A stretch of DNA of 64,000 bases from positions 62,001 through 126,000 of the forward strand of contig JAXMCE010000008.1 of NCBI GenBank assembly GCA_046349515.1, in the 5' to 3' direction. A model generated the notes under the pieces. That model had not been told where the DNA came from, did no database searches, and saw nothing but the letters and a program-made list of their open reading frames with translations. How positions within the stretch are numbered: the stretch's first letter is position 1; the number at the start of each line of letters is the position of its first letter. A program made the translations under genes and the position numbers. This document shows, in pieces, positions 6,497 to 15,052 of the stretch. Source of the DNA: JBGPGW01 sp046349515. GTDB taxonomy: Bacteria > Pseudomonadota > Alphaproteobacteria > CADEGL01.

Positions 6497-8659
6497 TCAG
6501 GCCGTGACGTAGCGCGAGTCCCCGTCCCGCTCGATCTGGTCGACGAGCGCCACCTCCCAACGAAGATACTCGCGCATGGCCTCTTCGACGCCGGTGCCGC
6601 GGTCGTAGGGCCGGTAGAAGACGTCGTCTGGCGCCTCGATCATGCGCGTCTCGCCTCCTTCCATCGCGAGGCCGGCGGCGCGCCAGGCCGCATTGCCGCC
6701 CTCGAGCACCTTGACGGTTGCGGGCGTCAAGGCCGCCGCCTCGGGCGCCGCGAGGCGCGCGACGATTCCGTCCGACGAGGTGAGGACGAGCACCGGACGC
6801 TCGGGCAGTTTCGAAAGCGTGGATGCAAGGCGCGAGCGGATGAGAAACCATGCGCCCGGAATGTGCGCCTCGCGATAACGGAGACTCGGCCCGAGATCGA
6901 CCACGTTCGCCGAGCCGGCCTTGACCGCCTCGTCAAGTGCCGCGGGCGAGAGAGTCTCGACCGGATGCGAGAGGCCCGGGATGTCGTTTTGCGCGGGCCC
7001 GCTCGCGCGCTTCTCTCCCTCGGGCATCGCATCGAGGACGAAGACGTCGCTCCAGCCCATCTGCACGAGCCAGGACGCGGTCATGCGCGCGCGTACGCCG
7101 TCATCGTCGATGAGCACCAAGCGCGCGTTCCGCACGGGCGCGTAGAGATCGGTCGCCTGGACGAGCTGGCCGCCCGGCGCCGAGACGGCGGAGGCCAGGC
7201 GGCCTGCCGCGAATTCCTCGGGGCTTCGCACATCGAAGAGATAAAGCGTGCGCGTGCCGTCCGCCTGGAGCCGCCGGAATTCGGCCGCATCGATGACGTT
7301 CACGCGGAATCGCGCTGCCACGCGCGCGGCGGCCTCACGCGCTTTCGCGAGCGCCGCCGGCCCGGGAGGACGAGCCACGGCGTTCTCGCCCCGCGCGAGC
7401 GCGAGCCCCGCGAGATGCCAGCCCATCGTGCCGTTCTCGAGAGCCACGACCCGATTCGGCACGCCCGCATTGATGAGCGACTGCGCGCCGATGATGCTCC
7501 GCGTCCGGCCCGCGCAATTGACGACGACGCGGGTCTCGGGCGAAGGCACGGCCTCGAAGAAGCGGTGGACGAGCTCGGCGCCGGGACAATCGATGCCGTC
7601 CGGAATGCTCATGACGCGAAACTCGTCGAGCGGGCGGCTATCGAGGATGACGGGTTTCTCCCCGCGGTCGACCAGCGCCTTGAGCTCGCTCGCCGTGATG
7701 CGCGGCGTGTCGTAGTGGTGCTCGACGAACTCGCCGAACGCCTTGCTCGGCACGTGGGTGCCGCTGAAGACCTCGAAACCGGCCGTGGCCCATGCCGCGA
7801 TGCCGCCCGAGAGGATCGCCATGTGCCGGTAGCCGAAGGCCCGCAGCTTCGCGGCCGCGCGTTGGGCTAGGCCATCGCCGTCGTCGTAGAGCACGATCCG
7901 CGTTCCAAGGCGCGGGACGCGCGCGCGGATCGTGAGCTCGAGACGGCTCAAGGGCAGCGATGCCGCGAAGAGAAGATGGCCCTTCGCGAACAGGCCTTCC
8001 TCCCGGACATCGAGAATGGCCAGCTCGCCGCCATCGCGGATCATCGCCTTGAGCTCGGGGGCATCGACCACGGGCTGGCCGATCTGCGCCTTCGACATGA
8101 AACGGCGGTAGGCGCCGCCCGCGGGCCCTTCGAAGCCGATGCGGTCCGGCAAGTCCTCCAAGGTGTGGCCGTAGAAGTGGAGGTTGAGCGACCAGTCGGG
8201 CCCCGGAATCGCGATCGAGTGGATGTCGTCGGGCATGAGGGCCACGGCCGAGCCGGGACGCACCGTCACCTCGTGGGTGCGTTCGAGCGTTCCCTGCCCC
8301 GGGACCGAACCGTTGTCCGTTCGCTGGTAGAACGCGTTGTATTCCGAGCCGTGGACGCCCGCGATGATGGCCCAAGTCGTGTGGTTGTGCGGCGGCTGCG
8401 CCTTGCCCGGAAGGCCGGCCGAGGCGTAGAGAGCGAATCCGCCATCGATGTCTTCGGCCAGGTGATAGATCACGGCGACCTTGCCGTCGGGAACGGGGAA
8501 GTGGTGCTCGGGGAAGAGCTCTGCCTGACGCGCGAGGTCGATCAGGACGGGTTGCATGGCGGCAAGGGAGTCACGGGTGACGCCGCGCTCGCGCTCGATC
8601 GCCCGTGCCCGTGCGATGGCGTTCTCGACGGCGGCGGCGCGCTTGTCCATGATCGACAT
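6497..8659 (-). CDS. cysteine-dioxygenase-like cupin fused to four rhodanese domains
   Basis: 720-residue multidomain protein. Residues 1-190 form a thiol-dioxygenase cupin with the three-histidine iron site His91 and His93 (PPHNHTTWAIIAG) and His147 (PDDIHS). Four rhodanese-like domains follow at about 195-300, 315-425, 450-550 and 570-670. Only the second keeps the catalytic cysteine (Cys382 in VVNCAGRTRS); the others have Asp or Ser at that point. The start is the ATG with GGGAGAGG seven bases upstream. Cysteine or 3-mercaptopropionate oxidation coupled to sulfane-sulfur transfer is the obvious reading, but the substrate is inferred. It heads the group with the ATC-hydrolase-like gene. Confidence 0.85.
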   Translation of the reverse strand: MSIMDKRAAAVENAIARARAIERERGVTRDSLAAMQPVLIDLARQAELFPEHHFPVPDGKVAVIYHLAEDIDGGFALYASAGLPGKAQPPHNHTTWAIIAGVHGSEYNAFYQRTDNGSVPGQGTLERTHEVTVRPGSAVALMPDDIHSIAIPGPDWSLNLHFYGHTLEDLPDRIGFEGPAGGAYRRFMSKAQIGQPVVDAPELKAMIRDGGELAILDVREEGLFAKGHLLFAASLPLSRLELTIRARVPRLGTRIVLYDDGDGLAQRAAAKLRAFGYRHMAILSGGIAAWATAGFEVFSGTHVPSKAFGEFVEHHYDTPRITASELKALVDRGEKPVILDSRPLDEFRVMSIPDGIDCPGAELVHRFFEAVPSPETRVVVNCAGRTRSIIGAQSLINAGVPNRVVALENGTMGWHLAGLALARGENAVARPPGPAALAKAREAAARVAARFRVNVIDAAEFRRLQADGTRTLYLFDVRSPEEFAAGRLASAVSAPGGQLVQATDLYAPVRNARLVLIDDDGVRARMTASWLVQMGWSDVFVLDAMPEGEKRASGPAQNDIPGLSHPVETLSPAALDEAVKAGSANVVDLGPSLRYREAHIPGAWFLIRSRLASTLSKLPERPVLVLTSSDGIVARLAAPEAAALTPATVKVLEGGNAAWRAAGLAMEGGETRMIEAPDDVFYRPYDRGTGVEEAMREYLRWEVALVDQIERDGDSRYVTA

Positions 8660-8770
8660 GATCGGCCCTCTCCCAACCGCGCCGCGTGCCGGTGGTGCGC
8701 AACCTCGCGTCGGTCGCCCCGTCGCGATCAACGGCCTCGCGGCTGACTCCGCTTCCTCACCTCGCGCGCA

Positions 8771-9454
8771 TCAATGCAAGCGGCGGACCGCATCGATCCG
8801 GTCGCTCGTCAGTGGATGATTCTGGAAGAACCCGCCGGTATTGCCCTCGCTATTCTCGAGCCAGGTCAGCGCATTGACCATCATGGTCTTCCCGTCGAAG
8901 CCTCCGCGCCTCAAGATCGCGACGCCGTGCGCGTCCGCCTGGGACTCCTCGCTCCGCGAATAGGCGTTGAAGACGAGGTTGCCCGCGATGGGCGTCAAGT
9001 TGCTCGATCCCGGCACCACCTGCTCGAGCAGCTGGATGCCGATGTCGAGGCCTGTCGCCAGCGCCTGCGCCTTGGCGACGTGGCCGAGATCGGCATGGGC
9101 GACCTCGTGGGCCATGACCGCGCGGAGCTCGTCGTCGCTCGCCCGGCGGAGAAGGCCGGTCGTCACATAGAAGTCGCCGCCCCCGCCATTGGCCGCGTTG
9201 ATGTGCTGATCGACGATCACGGTCATCTTGACCTGGTTGAGGGGCATCGGATGGTCCATGTGCTGGACCAAGGGGAGCATGATGCGCTGCAGGCGCTCGG
9301 CCTGCTGAGCGTCGAGGGGGGCCGTGTGCGGGGCCTCCGATTGCTGCTGCTGCTGCGGTTGCGGGGAGGACGTGGGCCGCGATTGCTGCGTGGTGCAGCC
9401 GCCAAGGAAGGCCGCCGCGATAGCGCCGAATACCAGGGGCCAGCGTGTCGTCAT
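8771..9454 (-). CDS. M48 family metalloprotease, lipoprotein
   Basis: 227-residue periplasmic zinc protease anchored by lipid. The signal peptide ends in the lipobox LGGC with Cys20. A glutamine-rich linker (PQPQQQQQ) follows, then the catalytic HEVAH at residues 116-120 and the third-ligand region RSEESQADAHG near residue 170. These proteins act in envelope quality control, like BepA or LoiP. The start is the ATG with GGGAGAGG upstream and just before the signal peptide; a longer frame would mask the signal. The gene is divergent from the flavoenzyme cluster, with about 280 bases between them and no clear promoter seen there. Confidence 0.88.
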   Translation of the reverse strand: MTTRWPLVFGAIAAAFLGGCTTQQSRPTSSPQPQQQQQSEAPHTAPLDAQQAERLQRIMLPLVQHMDHPMPLNQVKMTVIVDQHINAANGGGGDFYVTTGLLRRASDDELRAVMAHEVAHADLGHVAKAQALATGLDIGIQLLEQVVPGSSNLTPIAGNLVFNAYSRSEESQADAHGVAILRRGGFDGKTMMVNALTWLENSEGNTGGFFQNHPLTSDRIDAVRRLH

Positions 9455-9733
9455 GAACCTCTCCCACCGCGTTTCATCATCCCGTCCCCCGCTGCGCCGC
9501 TCGATCGTCATCGCCTGGCGCCGCCATGCGGACCGGCCCGACTCTAATGCATCTGAGAGGAAATCTCATCGCCGCCGAATCGTGCTTAACGGCGTTCTAT
9601 TTGTCGCCACGACTTCAGGGACCACTCCGGCACGATGTTCCCGCTTGTCCCGCGTCACGTGCCGTGCATTGCTATGTCATCGAACGGGGCGCTCGAGCCC
9701 CGCTTGCCGCACCGTCCGGGGGGACACTGGCCC

Positions 9734-11047
9734 ATGGCCGACACGATTTTCGCCGAAGGTTTCAAGACCGATCCCTATTGGTGGGAGGCCGCCCCCCGCC
9801 CCAGGACCGCCGATCGCCCTCTCCCCAAGGACGCCGACGTTCTCATCGTCGGCTCGGGCTACACGGGCACAGCCGCGGCCCTGACCCTCGTGCGTAATGG
9901 GCGAAAGGCCCTCATCCTCGACGCGGAGGACCCCGGCTACGGCGCGAGCTCGCGGAACGCCGGCTATGTCGGCCGCACGCTCTGGCACAAATTCGGCCCG
10001 CTCATGCGCAAGGTGGGCCCCGAACAGGCGCGCGCGCTCGCGAACCAGGCGGTCGAATCGCACCACTTCCTCGTCGATCTCATCGAGAAAGAGCAGATCG
10101 CCTGCGGCTTCGTTTACTGCAGCCGATTCATCGCCGCGATCACCCAAGGCCACTACGACCATTTCGCGGCCGACCTCGAACTGTTCCGCCGCAATGGCAT
10201 CGAGATCGACGCCGATCTCGTCCCGCGTTCGGAACAGCGCCGCGAGATCGGCTCGGATCGCTACTACGGTGGCCTCTTGCTCAAGGGGACGGGCGCGCTC
10301 CATCCCGGCCTCTACCATTTGGGCCTGCTCGATCGCGCCATATCGTCCGGCGCCGACGTGGTGGGACGCACCCGCGTCCTCGGCGTCACGCGCGAGCGGA
10401 ACGGCGCCTTCACCGTGACGACATCGCGCGGCACCGTCACGGCGCGCGACGTCGTCATCGCCACCTGCGGCTATTCGGACGCTGGTGTGCCGTGGATGCA
10501 GCGCCGGATCGTTCCCGTGAAGCTCTATCAGGCCGCGACCGAGCCTCTGCCCGCTTCGCTTCTCAACAAGCTCATTCCCAACGGGCGCACGATGCTCGAT
10601 TCCAAAAACAACATCTACTGGGTGCGTCTCTCGCCCGACAACACGCGCCTCATCGTGGGCGGCCGGACCGGCATGGAAGATGGCGGCCTCGAGGGGAAGG
10701 CGCGGAAGCTCCATGCCGTCCTCACAGAGATCTTCCCGGATCTCGCCACGGTCAAGTTCACCCATTGCTGGGAAGGGCAGACCGGCTTCAGCTTCGACAA
10801 GCTGCCGCATATCGGCGTCCATGACGGCATGCACTACGCCATGGGCTATTGCGGCGTGGGGCTGCCCATGGGCACCTACCTCGGCAACAAGATCGCCTTG
10901 AAGCTTCTCGACAAGGTCGACGGGGCGACCCCCTTCGATGGGCGCAAATTCCCGACGCGGCCCTTCTATACCGGGAATCCGTGGTTCCTGCCGGCGATGA
11001 TCGGTTATTTCAACATGAAGGACCGCATCGACCTGTGGCGCGGGTGA
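9734..11047 (+). CDS. FAD-dependent oxidoreductase, DAO family (first of four in tandem)
   Basis: 437-residue D-amino-acid-oxidase-like flavoprotein. The N-terminal DPYWWEAAPRP lead and the FAD-binding GSGYTG (residues 40-45) resemble gamma-glutamylputrescine oxidase and related amine oxidases, as does SSRNAGYVG around residue 75. The C-terminus holds the second FAD segment GYCGVGLPMGTYLGN. It would oxidise the C-N bond of a secondary or primary amine to an imine. It differs more from the next three proteins than they do from each other. The start is the ATG just before the conserved lead; the upstream frame has no family similarity. Eighteen bases separate it from the second copy. Confidence 0.85.
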   Translation: MADTIFAEGFKTDPYWWEAAPRPRTADRPLPKDADVLIVGSGYTGTAAALTLVRNGRKALILDAEDPGYGASSRNAGYVGRTLWHKFGPLMRKVGPEQARALANQAVESHHFLVDLIEKEQIACGFVYCSRFIAAITQGHYDHFAADLELFRRNGIEIDADLVPRSEQRREIGSDRYYGGLLLKGTGALHPGLYHLGLLDRAISSGADVVGRTRVLGVTRERNGAFTVTTSRGTVTARDVVIATCGYSDAGVPWMQRRIVPVKLYQAATEPLPASLLNKLIPNGRTMLDSKNNIYWVRLSPDNTRLIVGGRTGMEDGGLEGKARKLHAVLTEIFPDLATVKFTHCWEGQTGFSFDKLPHIGVHDGMHYAMGYCGVGLPMGTYLGNKIALKLLDKVDGATPFDGRKFPTRPFYTGNPWFLPAMIGYFNMKDRIDLWRG

Positions 11048-11065
11048 GCAGCGCCCGTCGCGCAC

Positions 11066-12346
11066 ATGACCGACACGGGACATCCGCCCTCGCTCTGGGC
11101 CGCGACGGCCGCGCCCGCGCCCAAGACCGAGCGCTTCGAGGGCGCTGGCAAGGCCGATGTCGTCGTGATCGGGGCCGGCTACACCGGCTGCTCGGCGGCC
11201 TTGCATCTTGCGGAAAGCGGCGCAGACGTCGTGCTCTTGGAGGCGCTCGAGATCGGCTCGGGTGCCGCGGGCCGCAACTTCGGTCTCGTCAATCCGCACT
11301 TCCGCACCTTGCCGAGCGACGTGCGGCGCCTCGTGGGCGAAGAGGTCGGCGCGCGCATGAACGCGGTCTTTCTCGACGGCGCCAACCTCGTCTTCGATCT
11401 CATCGGGCGGCATCGGATCGATTGCGACGCGGTGCGCGGCGGCACCGTCCAAGTGGCGCATTCGGTCTCGCGCGTGAAGAAGACGCGCTTCTTCCAGGAG
11501 GAGCGGGCCGCCGCCGGCGCCCCCGTCGAGTGGATCGATGGAAAGCGCCTGGCCGAGATGACGGGAAGCACGCGCTTTCGCGGGGGCTATTTCGATCGGC
11601 GCGCCGGCACCATTCACCCTCTCTCCTATGTGCACGGGCTCGCGCGGGCCGCCACCGAGCACGGCGCGCGCCTTTATACGCGGAGCCGCGTGATCTCGAT
11701 GAAACGCCGGGGTGCCGGCTGGGCAGTCGCAACGGCGCGGGGCGCCATCGCCACCGACCGAATCATCGTCGCGACGGACGCCTATAGCGATGACCTCATG
11801 CCCGTGATCCAGGCGGCGATGGTGCCCTTGTGGACCCATGTGGCCGCGACGGAACCTCTCTCGGCCAACCTCCGCGGCGCGATCCTGCCGGAGGGTCTTT
11901 CCTTGAGCGTCGACCAGCTCGTGCCCGAGCACTTCCGCACCGACCACGACGGGCGCCTCCTCGCGGTCACGATGGGGCACCAGATCGATTCGCGTCTCTC
12001 GCCCCTCTCGCGCTGGGCGGAAGACCGGATGGGTCGGACGTTCCCCCAGGTCGAGCGCGTGCGCGTCGATTTCCGGTGGGAAGGCGTGCTGGGCATCAGC
12101 CGCGACCACCTGCCCTCGCTCCATGAACCCGCGCCGGGGATGCATGTGCCGCTCGGCTACAGCGGGCGCGGCATCACCTCGGCGACGATCATGGGCAAGC
12201 ACTTGGCGCTCCGCGTGCTCGGCGCGCCGGACCGCGACTTCCCCGCCCCCATTCGTCCGGCGCACCCCGCCCGCTTCCGCCGACTTCACGCGCTCTACTA
12301 TGAAGTGGCCTTGCAGTCGGGGCGCCTCTTTGGAATGGTCACCTGA
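11066..12346 (+). CDS. FAD-dependent oxidoreductase, DAO family (second of four)
   Basis: 426-residue flavoprotein of the same type as its neighbours. It starts with the shared lead PSLWAATAAPAP and the dinucleotide-binding VVVIGAGYTGCSAALHLAES, followed by GRNFGLVNP, the equivalent of the GRNGGQ loop of PuuB. The closing LGYSGRGITSATIMGKHLA contacts FAD in relatives. The specific amine is unknown. It lies 18 bases after the first copy and 16 before the third, all in one direction, so it is almost certainly co-transcribed and perhaps acts as part of a hetero-oligomer or with a different substrate range. Confidence 0.85.
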   Translation: MTDTGHPPSLWAATAAPAPKTERFEGAGKADVVVIGAGYTGCSAALHLAESGADVVLLEALEIGSGAAGRNFGLVNPHFRTLPSDVRRLVGEEVGARMNAVFLDGANLVFDLIGRHRIDCDAVRGGTVQVAHSVSRVKKTRFFQEERAAAGAPVEWIDGKRLAEMTGSTRFRGGYFDRRAGTIHPLSYVHGLARAATEHGARLYTRSRVISMKRRGAGWAVATARGAIATDRIIVATDAYSDDLMPVIQAAMVPLWTHVAATEPLSANLRGAILPEGLSLSVDQLVPEHFRTDHDGRLLAVTMGHQIDSRLSPLSRWAEDRMGRTFPQVERVRVDFRWEGVLGISRDHLPSLHEPAPGMHVPLGYSGRGITSATIMGKHLALRVLGAPDRDFPAPIRPAHPARFRRLHALYYEVALQSGRLFGMVT

Positions 12347-12362
12347 ACGGAGCTGGATCCAC

Positions 12363-13646
12363 ATGCCGAACGAACCGGGGCTCGACGCCTCACTCTGGCA
12401 CGCGACGGCGGCTCCTGCCCCCGATGCGTTGCCGCTTCAGGGCGACAAGACGGCCGACGTCGCGATCGTCGGTGCCGGCTTCACCGGTTGCTCCGCCGCC
12501 CTTCACCTCGCGGAGAAGGGCACCAAGGTGATCGTGCTCGAGGCCAAGGAGGTCGGCTGGGGCGGCTCGGGCCGGAATGCGGGCTTCGTCAATGCCGGCA
12601 TGTGGCTCGACCCGTCCGAGGTGCGCCGCGTCGTGGGTTCCGAATACGGCCCGCGCATCCTCGAAGATCTGGGGCACGCGCCCGAGCTCGTGGCCGCGCT
12701 CATCGCGCGGCACGGCATCGAGTGCGATCCCGTCCGCAAAGGCGTCCTGCGCGGCGCGCATTCGGCCCGCGCCATGGACGGCCTCGCCGAGCATGCGCGC
12801 CAGTGGCAGGAGATGGGCGCCAATGTCGAGATGCTCGACCGCCAGCGCTTCGCCGCCCTTTCCGGCAGCACGCACTATGTCGGCGGCATCGTCGATCACC
12901 GCAGCTTCTCGATCCAGCCGCTCTCCTATGCGCGCGGCCTCGCGCGCGCCGCCATCAAGAACGGCGCCACGATCCACACGGGGACGCGCGTGACGGCGCT
13001 CGAACAGGCGGGACGGAAATGGCGCCTCAAGACCGCGACGGGAACGGTCATCGCCGACCGGGTCATCCTCGCGACCGAGTCCTACTCCGACGGTCTCTGG
13101 CCCGGCATGCGGGAGACCTTCATCCCCATCGGCTGCTATGCCTATGCGACGGAGCCCTTGAGCGAGAACGTGCGGCGCTCGATCCTGCCCGAAGGCAACG
13201 GGCTCTATGATGCGCAACCCGCCATGGTGTTCGCGCGCTTCGACCGCAACCACCGCCTCATCGTCGGCAGCCTCGGCTATCTGCCGCGGGACAACGAGGC
13301 ACAGGCGCGCGCCTGGCCGCGCCGCACGCTTCGCTACCTATTCCCGCAGCTCGGCGAGCAGAAGCTCTCCTTCCGCTGGGCCGGCACGATCGGCTTCACG
13401 ACGGACCACACGCCGCGCGTCCACGAGCCGGCGCCCGGCATCCACATCGCCTTCGGCTACAACGGCCGCGGAATCGCGCCCGGCACGATGTGGGGCAAGA
13501 AGCTGGCCGAACGCGTCATGGGGGCCGACGAATCGGTCTTCCCCCTGCCGGTGAGCCCGATCGCCGCGGCACCCTGGCGCGGCATCCGCTCGGCGCTCTA
13601 CGAAGCCGGCTTCAGCGCCTACCGCCTGCGCAGCCTGTTCCAGTGA
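12363..13646 (+). CDS. FAD-dependent oxidoreductase, DAO family (third of four)
   Basis: 427-residue flavoprotein. It carries the same lead (DASLWHATAAPAP), the FAD motif VGAGFTGCSAALHLAEKG, the GRNAGFVNAG loop and a C-terminal FGYNGRGIAPGTMWGKKLAE segment. It is the closest match to the second and fourth copies by eye. The ATG is chosen to begin just ahead of the shared lead; a longer frame overlaps the previous gene. Its TGA overlaps the GTG start of the fourth copy, so those two are translationally coupled. Substrate unknown; an amine or N-methyl amino acid is likely from the family. Confidence 0.85.
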   Translation: MPNEPGLDASLWHATAAPAPDALPLQGDKTADVAIVGAGFTGCSAALHLAEKGTKVIVLEAKEVGWGGSGRNAGFVNAGMWLDPSEVRRVVGSEYGPRILEDLGHAPELVAALIARHGIECDPVRKGVLRGAHSARAMDGLAEHARQWQEMGANVEMLDRQRFAALSGSTHYVGGIVDHRSFSIQPLSYARGLARAAIKNGATIHTGTRVTALEQAGRKWRLKTATGTVIADRVILATESYSDGLWPGMRETFIPIGCYAYATEPLSENVRRSILPEGNGLYDAQPAMVFARFDRNHRLIVGSLGYLPRDNEAQARAWPRRTLRYLFPQLGEQKLSFRWAGTIGFTTDHTPRVHEPAPGIHIAFGYNGRGIAPGTMWGKKLAERVMGADESVFPLPVSPIAAAPWRGIRSALYEAGFSAYRLRSLFQ

Positions 13647-14932
13647 GAGACGAAGAGGCGCTGTCGTCCTCGCTGTGGGCGGCGACGGCGACCGAGCCTC
13701 CCATCGATGCGCCGCCGCTCGATGGCACGGCGCGTGCCGATGTCGCCGTCGTCGGGGCGGGCTATACCGGGCTGGCCGCCGCCCTCCATCTCGCACAGGC
13801 CGGTGCCGCCGTCCGCGTGATCGAATCGCGCGAGGTCGGCTGGGGCGGTTCAGGCCGCAACTTCGGGCAGGTCATCCCCGGACTCAAATACGACCCCGAT
13901 GAGATCGAGCTGCGCTTCGGCCCCGAGCTCGGCGCGCGTCTCATCGCGCTCGCGGGCGGTGCCGCGGACGAGCTGTTCGCCCTCGTCCGTCGCCACGGCA
14001 TCCTGTGCGACGCGGCGCAGTCCGGCTGGATCCAGCCCGCGCACGGCGCGCGCGGCCTCGCGATCGCGCGGGGGCGCGTGGAGCAATGGGCCAAGCGCGG
14101 CGCCGACGTGGAATTCCTCGACCGCGCGCGGGCCGCGGCGCTCCTCGGCACGGAGTCCTACGCGGGCGGATGGCTCGACAGACGCGGCGGCCAGGTGCAG
14201 CCCTTGAGTCTTGCGCGCGGTTTGGCGCGCGCGGCGAAGGAGGCAGGCGCTCTCATCCACGGCCGCTCGCCCGTCACGCGTCTTGAACGGCAGGGCGCGC
14301 GTTGGCGTGTCGCGACGGCCAAAGCCGCGGTCGAAGCCGATACCGTGATTCTCGCGACGAATGCGTACACCACGAGGCTGTGGCCGGGCTTGCGCCAAAG
14401 CCTCATTCCCGTGCGACCGTTCGTCGCGGCAAGCGCGCCGCTCGGTGAAAACGTGCGACGGACGATCCTGCCGCAGGGCCACGCGGCTTCGGACAGCAAG
14501 CGGCTTCTCTCCTACTTCCGACTCGATGCTCAGGGCCGGTTTCTCATGGGCGGGCGCGGGGCGCTCGACCACCGCGCGCATTCGCACCTCTTCGACGGAC
14601 TCGCCGCCGACGCGCGGCGCTTCTTCCCGCAGCTCGGCCGGGTCGAGTGGGCTTACCGCTGGTCCGGATGGCTCGCCATGACGGCCGACCACATGCCCCA
14701 TCTCCATGCCTTGGCACCCGGCCTCTATGCGGGGCTCGGCTACCAGGGACGTGGCTTGGCGCTTGCCCTCGTCTTCGGTCGCGAGCTCGCGCGCCGCGCC
14801 CTCCACGGCGACACGATCAGGGATGGCTGGCCCGTGACGCCGCTCCGTCCGCTGCCGTTTCATGCGCTCCGCGGGCCCGCGCTCCGGGGGATACGTCTCT
14901 ACTGGCGCCTCTGCGACCGGCTCGACGGCTAG
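13643..14932 (+). CDS. FAD-dependent oxidoreductase, DAO family (fourth of four)
   Basis: 429-residue flavoprotein beginning at a GTG that overlaps the previous stop (GTGA). It shows the shared lead SSSLWAATATEPP, the FAD site VVGAGYTGLAAALHLAQAG, the GRNFGQVIPG loop and the closing LGYQGRGLALALVFGRELA. The GTG start gives an N-terminus aligned with copies two and three; upstream starts would lie inside the third copy. The gene is the last of the flavoenzyme run, and a CmcJ-like oxygenase gene follows after 120 bases. Function beyond flavin-dependent amine oxidation cannot be stated. Confidence 0.84.
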   Translation: MRDEEALSSSLWAATATEPPIDAPPLDGTARADVAVVGAGYTGLAAALHLAQAGAAVRVIESREVGWGGSGRNFGQVIPGLKYDPDEIELRFGPELGARLIALAGGAADELFALVRRHGILCDAAQSGWIQPAHGARGLAIARGRVEQWAKRGADVEFLDRARAAALLGTESYAGGWLDRRGGQVQPLSLARGLARAAKEAGALIHGRSPVTRLERQGARWRVATAKAAVEADTVILATNAYTTRLWPGLRQSLIPVRPFVAASAPLGENVRRTILPQGHAASDSKRLLSYFRLDAQGRFLMGGRGALDHRAHSHLFDGLAADARRFFPQLGRVEWAYRWSGWLAMTADHMPHLHALAPGLYAGLGYQGRGLALALVFGRELARRALHGDTIRDGWPVTPLRPLPFHALRGPALRGIRLYWRLCDRLDG

Positions 14933-15052
14933 GGCGTGTGTTCATAGTTCGCGGCTGGACGAGACCGGCCGACGGTGTCGGTTCCGGACCTCATGATCTG
15001 GAAAACGCAGGCTCACTGTGCCACGCTGAGCCGAACGAACCGGAGGCGTGCC

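Noticed and set aside
5172..6512. 446-codon plus-strand frame opposite the ATC-hydrolase-like gene
   Set aside because: It is an antisense frame of low-complexity Arg/Ala/Leu composition with no recognisable motif; the minus-strand gene has family motifs and a ribosome-site context.
9677..12364. 895-codon open frame on the minus strand opposite the first two flavoenzymes
   Set aside because: High GC suppresses stops in the antisense frame. The product is Arg/His/Asp-rich without domains, while the plus strand carries clear FAD-binding enzymes.
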